Made by a program: the position numbers and the translations under genes. 64,000 nt of DNA, from the NCBI GenBank assembly GCA_964520325.1, contig CAZFOB010000002.1, positions 62,001 to 126,000 on the forward strand, given 5' to 3'. The stretch comes from CAZFOB01 sp964520325 (GTDB lineage Bacteria; Actinomycetota; JAICYB01). Positions 57,778 to 64,000 of this stretch are shown here, piece after piece. The notes under the pieces are model-generated. The model had not been told where the DNA came from, did no database searches, and saw only the letters and a program-made list of their open reading frames with translations. Every line of letters starts with the position of its first letter. The stretch's first letter is position 1.

Positions 57778-58740
57778 ATGAAAGCCGCCGTCTACTACCA
57801 AGTCGGACCTCCGGAGGTCTTTACCTACGAGGACGTTCCGGATCCGACGTGCGGCCCCGGCTCGGTCCTCATCGACATCGCTGCGATCTCGATCGAGGGC
57901 GGCGATGTCTTGAACCGCGCGGGAGGCGCGCTCGCGAGTGAACCGCACATCGTGGGCTATCAGTGCGCCGGAACCATCAGGGAAGTGGGTGAGCACGTCA
58001 CCGATCGCGAGGTCGGACAACGCGTGGTTGCAGTGAACGTCTTCGGCTCCCACGCCGAGATGATCGCGGTGCCGTGGCAAACCACGTGGGTCCTCCCCGA
58101 TGATCTGACGACCGAAGAAGGTTCCGCGATCCCGGTCGCGTATGGAACCGCGCACGCGTGCTTGTTCACGTTCGGGCATCTGAGTGCCGGCGAAACGGTG
58201 TTGGTTCAGGGCGGCGCCGGCGGCGTTGGCATCGCCGCGATCCAGATGGCCAAACGAGCCGGAGCGACGACGCTTGCAACCGCGTCCTCGGACGCCAAAC
58301 TCGAGCGGCTGAAGGCCGAGTTTGGCCTCGACCACGGCATCAACTACTCCGAAGTCGAGCTCGTCGAAGAGGCTCGCCGACTGACCAACGGGCGGGGCGT
58401 CGATCTCGCGGTTGACTCGGTTGGAAGCACGCTCCTCGGATCGATCGAGTCGCTCACCTATCGCGGCCGCTGCATCACCGTCGGCGATGCCGGGCGCGGC
58501 CGTCGCCCCTTCGACCCGAGCGTGCTGATGGAGCGCAACCTCACACTCATCGGCGTGTTCCTCGGAGCCGAGCTGGTGCTCGGCGATGGTCACCAGATGG
58601 TCGAGAAGATCATCACGGACATCGCGAAGGGCGACATCCGGGTCGTCATCGACAGGACGTTCCCGCTCGCCGATGCTGCTGCTGCGCACGCGTACATCGA
58701 GAGCCGGCAGGCGTTCGGGAGAGTGCTCCTGATCCCGTGA
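57778..58740 (+). CDS. Zinc-independent quinone oxidoreductase-type MDR protein
   Basis: The 320-residue medium-chain reductase has VGYQCAGTIREVGEHVTDRE, AYGTAHACLFTFGHLSAGET, VLVQGGAGGVGIAAIQMAKR (NADPH loop) and LAVDSVGSTLLGSIESLTYR. No structural zinc Cys are seen. It likely reduces quinones or enones. It is followed by a methyltransferase with a GTGA overlap. Confidence 0.92.
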   Translation: MKAAVYYQVGPPEVFTYEDVPDPTCGPGSVLIDIAAISIEGGDVLNRAGGALASEPHIVGYQCAGTIREVGEHVTDREVGQRVVAVNVFGSHAEMIAVPWQTTWVLPDDLTTEEGSAIPVAYGTAHACLFTFGHLSAGETVLVQGGAGGVGIAAIQMAKRAGATTLATASSDAKLERLKAEFGLDHGINYSEVELVEEARRLTNGRGVDLAVDSVGSTLLGSIESLTYRGRCITVGDAGRGRRPFDPSVLMERNLTLIGVFLGAELVLGDGHQMVEKIITDIAKGDIRVVIDRTFPLADAAAAHAYIESRQAFGRVLLIP

Positions 58741-59471
58741 GCCTCCCCAGGCTCTACACCGAGCTCGCCGACTGGTTCCACGTGCTCACCTCACCCGCTG
58801 AGTACGCCGAGGGAGCCGGCATCTACCGCGATGCTTTTCAAGCGCATACGCGCCGGCCGATCGCAACGATGCTCGAGCTCGGCGCGGGCGGCGGCAACAA
58901 CGCGAGTCATCTCAAGGCGACCTACGAGATGACGCTCACGGACCTCTCCGTGGACATGCTCAGGCAGAGCGACAAGATCAACCCCGAGTGCGAGCACATC
59001 CAGGGCGATATGCGAACACTACGGCTCGACCGAACCTTTGACGCGGTGCTGATCCATGACGCGATCGCGTACATGACCACTGAAGAAGACCTCGAGGCGG
59101 CGATCCGAACGGCTGCCGTGCATCTGGCACCGGGAGAGATGGCGCTGCTCGTTCCGGACGAGACGACCGAGCTTTTCGATGCTCCGCACGACTCCGGCGG
59201 ACACGATGACGGCGACCGGTCATTGCGTTACGAGCTCTGGTCGTTCCCACCGAAAGCCGGTGAGACGTTCTACCAGATGGCGTTCACGATGACCATCCGC
59301 GAGGGCGACGTCGAGCGCACAGAGCACGATACCCACGTCGTCGGCATCTTCCCCCGGGATACCTGGGTGCGGCTGATCGAAGCAGTTGGCCTGGAGGCCA
59401 TACAGCTCCCGTATGCGCACTCAGACTTCACTCGCGAGCACGTGATGTTCGTCGGCATCAAGTCGATCTAG
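58737..59471 (+). CDS. Class I SAM-dependent methyltransferase
   Basis: The 244-residue protein has MLELGAGGGNNASHLKATYE, TLTDLSVDMLRQSDKINPEC, then FDAVLIHDAIAYMTTEEDLE. The GTG start overlaps the reductase stop, so both are co-translated. The substrate is unknown. Confidence 0.88.
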   Translation: MSLPRLYTELADWFHVLTSPAEYAEGAGIYRDAFQAHTRRPIATMLELGAGGGNNASHLKATYEMTLTDLSVDMLRQSDKINPECEHIQGDMRTLRLDRTFDAVLIHDAIAYMTTEEDLEAAIRTAAVHLAPGEMALLVPDETTELFDAPHDSGGHDDGDRSLRYELWSFPPKAGETFYQMAFTMTIREGDVERTEHDTHVVGIFPRDTWVRLIEAVGLEAIQLPYAHSDFTREHVMFVGIKSI

Positions 59472-59475
59472 CTAG

Positions 59476-60276
59476 CTACCAGTTCAGCTCGAGCTGCTCC
59501 CGCATCGTTGCCTCGAACTCCTCGTCGTTCATCGACGTGCGCACGGCGAGCACGAGATCGGCATCGTCGCCCACCGGCCAGCGCAGTTTCTGCTCCTTGC
59601 CTTCAACCGCGTCCGCGATCGTCTGCGCGACGACTTCGGGGCCGGGACGCTCTCCGGTGCCCGGCTGGAGCCTTGACTGGGAGGCTTCCCAGATCCGGTC
59701 GAGCTCGTCGTAGGGAGGCTCGTCAACCGCGAACGTCTTGCGGTTGGTGTCGAACCCGGTGTCGAACCCGCCGGGCTCAACGATCGCAACGCGCACGTTC
59801 CAATGTCCGAGCTCGTAGTGCAACGATTCCGACAACGCTTCGAGCGCGAACTTGGAGGCCGAGTAGAAACCGCCGAGGGGTGAGCTCACTCGCCCCGCGA
59901 TCGACGAGACGTTCACGATCACGCCGCTCCCCCGTTCGCGCATCTGGGGCGCGACCGCCTGGATCATCCGCGTGGCTCCGATGACGTTGGTCTCGAGGAG
60001 CCGCCGGAACTCGTCGAGTGGCCCCTTCTCAACGGGCGCGTGGATGCCGTAGCCCGCGTTGTTGACAAGGACATCGATCTGCCCGACCGCCTCGACGCAC
60101 GTCTCGACCGATGCGTCGTCGACGACGTCCAACGCGATCTTCTCCGCGACATCGAGATCTTCGAGGGTCTCTGGACGCCGGGCTGTGGCGATCACGTCGA
60201 AGCCCCGTTTGGTCAGTTCGATCGCAGCCGCGCGTCCGATGCCTGTCGAACATCCGGTGATGAGTACTCGTGCCAT
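59476..60276 (-). CDS. Short-chain dehydrogenase/reductase
   Basis: The 266-residue protein has VLITGCSTGIGRAAAIELTK with TARRPETL (NADP preference), VNNAGYGIHAPVEKGPLDEF, NVSSIAGRVSSPLGG (Ser) and FYSASKFALEALSESLHYEL (Tyr, Lys). The substrate is unknown. Confidence 0.93.
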   Translation of the reverse strand: MARVLITGCSTGIGRAAAIELTKRGFDVIATARRPETLEDLDVAEKIALDVVDDASVETCVEAVGQIDVLVNNAGYGIHAPVEKGPLDEFRRLLETNVIGATRMIQAVAPQMRERGSGVIVNVSSIAGRVSSPLGGFYSASKFALEALSESLHYELGHWNVRVAIVEPGGFDTGFDTNRKTFAVDEPPYDELDRIWEASQSRLQPGTGERPGPEVVAQTIADAVEGKEQKLRWPVGDDADLVLAVRTSMNDEEFEATMREQLELNW

Positions 60277-60308
60277 GTCGAGAGCTCCTTATCGAAGAGG
60301 TGTGCCGT

Positions 60309-60593
60309 CTACGCCAACGCGTGGAAAACCTCGAAGTCCACGAACTCAGGCTGAGACTTCCAGCCTCGGTCTCCGAGGCGCTCGTGTGCCGGGCCGACGT
60401 GTTCACCCGCCCACCGAAAGAACGCCTCCTTCGATTCCCACACCATCACCATCTGCCAGCCGCTCTCGGTCGGACCCGCCGCGAGATACGTCCGGCCCGG
60501 AGCATCTTCATGAGCAGCTCCGATCTCATCAACCACCGCGCGATACTGCGCCTCCGTGCCTCCGGGGTAAAACACGAGCCGTGCCCATGCCAT
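60309..60593 (-). CDS. ABM-like dimeric barrel protein
   Basis: The 94-residue protein reads ARLVFYPGGTEAQYRAVVDE, AAGPTESGWQMVMVWESKEA and EHVGPAHERLGDRGWKSQPE. The fold of antibiotic-biosynthesis monooxygenase-like proteins is likely. It is 2 bp from the GNAT gene and shares its strand. Confidence 0.75.
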   Translation of the reverse strand: MAWARLVFYPGGTEAQYRAVVDEIGAAHEDAPGRTYLAAGPTESGWQMVMVWESKEAFFRWAGEHVGPAHERLGDRGWKSQPEFVDFEVFHALA

Positions 60594-60595
60594 AT

Positions 60596-61087
60596 CTAGA
60601 GCTCCCTCTCGAACCAGGCTACGTCCCAGTACTTCCCGAACTTTCGTCCTTGCTCGGTAAAGAGCGCAACCTGACGGAAGCCGAAGGTCGCGTGCAACGC
60701 GAATGATGCCGGGTTCGGAATGGTCATCCCCGCATAGGCTCGGTGGACGTCCTCCTCGGCGATCGCATCGAAGAGTGCCGCGTAGAGCGACTTGCCGATG
60801 CCTCGGCCGTGCGCCGACTCAAGGACGTAGACGGTCGTTTCCACGGAAGTTTCGTAAGCCTGCTTTGGTCGAAACGGCTTGGTGCCCGCGTACCCGAGGA
60901 TCCGGTCGTCCTCGACGGCGACCAACAGTTTGTAGCGTCCACCGAGCTCGCCGAACCACGCGCAACGCGCGTCCATCGTGATCGGCTCGATGTCGAAGGT
61001 GCACGGCGATGTTCGGACGTAGTGGTTGTAGAGGTCATTGAGCTGCTCGAGATCGCGCTCCTCACCCGTCCGGACGACGGCACTCAC
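60596..61087 (-). CDS. GNAT acetyltransferase, phosphinothricin acetyltransferase-like
   Basis: The protein is about 163 residues from the GTG at 61087. It reads DLEQLNDLYNHYVRTSPCTF, GELGGRYKLLVAVEDDRILG, ETTVYVLESAHGRGIGKSLY (acetyl-CoA loop) and IPNPASFALHATFGFRQVAL. This is the PAT/Bar group of N-acetyltransferases. The GTG start gives a GTGA overlap with the methyltransferase; the longer frame is less family-like. Confidence 0.87.
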   Translation of the reverse strand: MSAVVRTGEERDLEQLNDLYNHYVRTSPCTFDIEPITMDARCAWFGELGGRYKLLVAVEDDRILGYAGTKPFRPKQAYETSVETTVYVLESAHGRGIGKSLYAALFDAIAEEDVHRAYAGMTIPNPASFALHATFGFRQVALFTEQGRKFGKYWDVAWFEREL

Positions 61088-61926
61088 GGCTTCGTCGCTC
61101 GGAGCGAGTACATCAGGGGTAGCTCTCCCGGTGTGCTTCGAGGCAGACGCCATCTACCGTCGTCCGATTCTTCCAGGAGTGCGATGTATCGATGGTCCAC
61201 CCAATCGAATTCGTGAAAGAAATCGATCCGAAGCCCCGCGGACGCAACGGCGGTGACGATCTCGGCGATGCTGTGCGTCCATCCGTACTCGATGTCCGAA
61301 TCGATCTTCGCCATCGGGTCGGCATAAGACCCAGAGACGGGGAACGAGAGCGGCTCCGTCTTCGGAAAGTACGGGTACCTGATACGTGGCTCCGGTACCG
61401 GCGAGTCGTCGAGCGTCTGCATGATCGGATGGAACTCCGTGATGTAGAACACGCCGCCCGGGCGTAGGAAGCGCTCGATGATGCGGGCCCAGCCGTCGAG
61501 GTCGTCCAGCCACCAGATAGCTCCCCGCGAGGTGTAGACGATGTCGAAGTCGCCCCCGAGGTTCTCGGCCAGCTCCTGGACGCTCGAGACCACGAATCGC
61601 GCGTCCAGACCGAGCTCGGCGGCGAGCGAACGGGCGAGCGTCACCGCCGCTTCGGAGAAGTCGATCCCGGTGATCCGGGCGCCGAGTCGCGCCCAAGAGA
61701 GAGTGTCGATCCCGAAATGGCACTGCAGGTGCAACATGTCTTTCCCGCTGACGTCACCGATCTCTTCGACCTCGTAATCGCGTACGCGGACACCCTTCGC
61801 GGCCTCGAACGGGTGCCGCTTCGTATCGCCGGCCTTGAAGGACTCGAGATCGTAGAACGCGGACCGCTCGTGGACACCGGTCCACTCGTCCCATAGGCGC
61901 CGGTTGGCGTCGAGGTAGCCGGTCAC
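61084..61926 (-). CDS. Class I SAM-dependent methyltransferase
   Basis: This is a protein of 280 residues from the GTG at 61926. DMLHLQCHFGIDTLSWARLG, ITGIDFSEAAVTLARSLAAE, VYTSRGAIWWLDDLDGWARI and GGVFYITEFHPIMQTL are typical. The N-terminal NRRLWDEWTGVHERSAFYD is found in a known group of such proteins. The start overlaps the hydratase stop (TAGTG). Confidence 0.88.
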   Translation of the reverse strand: MTGYLDANRRLWDEWTGVHERSAFYDLESFKAGDTKRHPFEAAKGVRVRDYEVEEIGDVSGKDMLHLQCHFGIDTLSWARLGARITGIDFSEAAVTLARSLAAELGLDARFVVSSVQELAENLGGDFDIVYTSRGAIWWLDDLDGWARIIERFLRPGGVFYITEFHPIMQTLDDSPVPEPRIRYPYFPKTEPLSFPVSGSYADPMAKIDSDIEYGWTHSIAEIVTAVASAGLRIDFFHEFDWVDHRYIALLEESDDGRWRLPRSTPGELPLMYSLRATKP

Positions 61927-62702
61927 TAGATCGGGTCGCCGCCGGCGCGGTAGGACTCGAGCGTCCGGTCTTGGAGCTCGAGCGCCTCGGCCCCCGTCTG
62001 AAGTCCGAGGAAGAGCTGTCCCTCGAGCCGCATCCCTTCGTCGAATGGGAGCCGGGCTCCTTCGACCATCGCGCGCTTGGCGGCGACGAGCGACGCGCGC
62101 GTGTTGCGTGCGATCGGTTGCAGCCACTGGACGACGTGATCCACGAAGCCATCGTCCGGAAGGACAGCGTTGACCATGCCGAGTTCGAGCGCTTCATCGG
62201 CACGGACGACACGTCCCGACAGGACGAGCTCCGCCGCCCTGCCGGCACCGATCAGGCGCGGCAGACGCTGCGTCCCGCCGGCCCCCGGGATGATGCCGAC
62301 GATCACCTCGGGCTGTCCCATGTGCCCCGACCGCGCGATGAGACGCAGCGTGCACGCCCACGAGATCTCGCTCCCGCCACCGTGAGCTTGTCCGTTGATG
62401 GCGGCGACCGTCGGTTGGGGCATCGACTCGAGAAGCGACAGGGCGCGACCCCACGAGCTCGGGTCACCTTCCACGGGCTCTCCCCGTCCGATCTTCGTGA
62501 GGTCGTCCAGGTCGGCGTGAGCGACGAAGTATCCATCGACCGCACCGGTGAGCACGACAACGTGCACCGACTCATCGCCCGCGAGCTCCGTCAGCAAGAC
62601 TTCGAGCTCGGTCATCGCCGCGAAGCTCATGAAGTTCCGCGGCGGACGATCGAAACTGCACAGCGCGATGCGCTCGCGTCGTTCGATCGCCCAGTTGCCC
62701 AT
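61926..62702 (-). CDS. Enoyl-CoA hydratase
   Basis: The 258-residue crotonase-fold protein has FDRPPRNFMSFAAMTELEVL, AINGQAHGGGSEISWACTLR and GQPEVIVGIIPGAGGTQRLP, with the catalytic Glu of the second site in QPE. It hydrates trans-2-enoyl-CoA in fatty acid breakdown. ATG 62702 is chosen because homology starts there. Confidence 0.93.
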   Translation of the reverse strand: MGNWAIERRERIALCSFDRPPRNFMSFAAMTELEVLLTELAGDESVHVVVLTGAVDGYFVAHADLDDLTKIGRGEPVEGDPSSWGRALSLLESMPQPTVAAINGQAHGGGSEISWACTLRLIARSGHMGQPEVIVGIIPGAGGTQRLPRLIGAGRAAELVLSGRVVRADEALELGMVNAVLPDDGFVDHVVQWLQPIARNTRASLVAAKRAMVEGARLPFDEGMRLEGQLFLGLQTGAEALELQDRTLESYRAGGDPI

Positions 62703-62721
62703 CACATGACGGTACGAAAAG

Positions 62722-64000
62722 TCAGGCGACGACTGCGAGTTCCCGATCTTTTGTGCCCGACCCTCTTGAGATGGAACGTCCCGCGATGACCAATGCGCCG
62801 ATCCACAGCGTTGCGATGCCGGCGAGCACGAGGTAGACGGCGATCGCGAACCACGACGGTCCGGGCTTCTGTTCACGCAGCAGGAATCGGGTTTCGTTGA
62901 GGAACGGCGCGCTCCGGTCGACAGCGGGGACCTCAGGCGCACCGATCTCGGGATCGGCGGGCATCCACACAGGTATGGCGGTCATCGCTGAACCCTTGTG
63001 CAAGCGGAGCAACGTCTTCCAGTCATCGACCGCGGGCACTGGGCTCTCGGTGCGGTACTCGCCGGGCTTTCCGGTGGGAACCATGTCGGCGACCACCAGG
63101 CCGCCACCCTGCCAGGCGAGTGCTTGGAACCAACGAGCGTCGTCGGCAGCGTCCGCCGGGGTTACCGTCGCGCGGATATCGACACCATCCGTCACTTGCT
63201 CGATCGCGATGTCGGCACGTGCATCGATGCCCGTACGAGGGAGCGGGATCGCAAGCCCGACCAGAAGGACGAGACCGGCTGCGGCCAACGCTCCGCGAGA
63301 AAGACCGATCGCCTCACGACGAACGGCGGCTGCGAACGCCACACCGAGTGTCGCCGCGGCGATGCCCACGACGATCGCAAGGATCGGCGCCTCTGGGAGA
63401 AGCGACGGTCCCCAGGGCTGCTGTGAGCCCTGACTCCACCGCCATTCAGCCGCCAGACCGACGGTGCCAACGGCCAGGCCGGAGCCGATCGCGAAGCGAC
63501 CGCGACGCGCTGTTCCAACGACCTTGGCGACAACGGCGACCGCGAGTCCGGCAACGATGTAGAGCGATGCGGCCCGCGGCTGGCTCGATGTGGCCGCGGT
63601 GAGCGTGTCACCGGCGAACAGCAAGACGCCGACGCCGGCCACGATCAACGGAGCCCACCACTTGCGGGTGACGAGCGCGATCGTGGTCAAACCGAACCCG
63701 GCCGCCAATGCGTACATCACCGGGTGGTAGAGCTGCTGAAACTGCGGAACACCGAAGGCGAACTCACCCTGCAGGGCATTGAGACCGAGGAGCGCGAAGC
63801 TCCCGACCGCAACGTGTACTCCGGTCGCCCACGGTCCTTTCTCGGGACGCACGCCGGCTTCACCAAGCGCCATCCATGATGCAAGCGGGCTGATGACTGC
63901 TCCGACGATCATCAACAGATGCGTCGGGCTCCACATCGTGACGTCGATGCCGTACGCGCGGTGCCATAGCTCGTCCAGCGGGAAGCCGGACAGCGCGAAG
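62722..64000 (-). CDS. Polytopic membrane protein, paralogue of 32459-34216 (partial, N-terminus outside window)
   Basis: About 425 residues are visible. At the right edge the frame reads GFPLDELWHRAYGIDVTMWS, and it continues with GEFAFGVPQFQQLYHPVMYA. A soluble domain (DDARWFQALAWQGGGLVVAD, LLRLHKGSAMTAIPVWMPAD) and a last helix follow. Each block matches the island gene at 32459. The family has no name that I know. The two differ throughout, so the duplication is not recent. Confidence 0.8.
   Translation of the reverse strand, partial: FALSGFPLDELWHRAYGIDVTMWSPTHLLMIVGAVISPLASWMALGEAGVRPEKGPWATGVHVAVGSFALLGLNALQGEFAFGVPQFQQLYHPVMYALAAGFGLTTIALVTRKWWAPLIVAGVGVLLFAGDTLTAATSSQPRAASLYIVAGLAVAVVAKVVGTARRGRFAIGSGLAVGTVGLAAEWRWSQGSQQPWGPSLLPEAPILAIVVGIAAATLGVAFAAAVRREAIGLSRGALAAAGLVLLVGLAIPLPRTGIDARADIAIEQVTDGVDIRATVTPADAADDARWFQALAWQGGGLVVADMVPTGKPGEYRTESPVPAVDDWKTLLRLHKGSAMTAIPVWMPADPEIGAPEVPAVDRSAPFLNETRFLLREQKPGPSWFAIAVYLVLAGIATLWIGALVIAGRSISRGSGTKDRELAVVA

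Overview
The window is high-GC, densely packed bacterial DNA. It most likely comes from an uncultured or poorly known actinobacterium. The evidence is a proteasomal AAA ATPase of the ARC/Mpa type ending in GQYL, an F420-type (LLM) oxidoreductase, a mycothiol-type DinB/maleylpyruvate isomerase protein, many GTG starts, ATGA/GTGA gene overlaps and several apparently leaderless promoters. No species call is possible from sequence alone.

Left core (1-13.7 kb). One minus-strand operon runs arc > prs > Calx-beta surface protein > FAD-linked oxidase (cut by the window edge). Three cyclic-nucleotide-binding-fold genes follow: a full CRP-type regulator and two stand-alone sensor domains. A second minus-strand operon runs M50-like membrane protein > TtuB-TtuA-like tRNA thiolase fusion > trmI > proA-like > acyl-CoA dehydrogenase. 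It couples two modifications of the tRNA T-loop. A solute-binding lipoprotein diverges from it. A tyrosine integrase and tRNA-Leu(GAG) end this part.

Island (13.77-38.47 kb). The tRNA-Leu gene is the anchor of a mosaic island. A short copy of the tRNA 3' end (core CCCCTCCGACAC) recurs about every 0.8-12 kb up to 38,474. Next to the tRNA lies an apparently complete large serine recombinase whose stop codon falls inside the tRNA T-arm, read antisense. With it is a replication, Dam methylase and terminase module without capsid genes, which looks like a phage satellite or a decayed prophage. Further out, most repeats abut a recombinase tail remnant, a toxin-antitoxin pair, an SDR gene or decayed metabolic genes. 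Between 27.1 and 29.8 kb three consecutive units of 0.81-0.92 kb each carry one gene or operon, giving a layout like an integron cassette array. Frameshifted and truncated genes are concentrated in the island. I saw none in the flanking core.

Right core (38.5-64 kb). These are ordinary actinobacterial genes: mycothiol/DinB-type protein, sulfotransferase, CHRD and RDD proteins, HAD, SDRs, a NarL-type regulator with a STAS protein, and an MFS exporter. A glutamate dehydrogenase is coupled to a bifunctional nucleotidyltransferase/CDP-alcohol phosphotransferase of the di-myo-inositol-phosphate synthase type. Then come an M23 peptidase, a pantothenate-kinase-like protein with a GT39-type membrane protein, RraA, two enoyl-CoA hydratases, PlsC, AlgH, methyltransferases and a GNAT protein. 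A membrane protein cut by the right edge is a paralogue of an island cargo gene.
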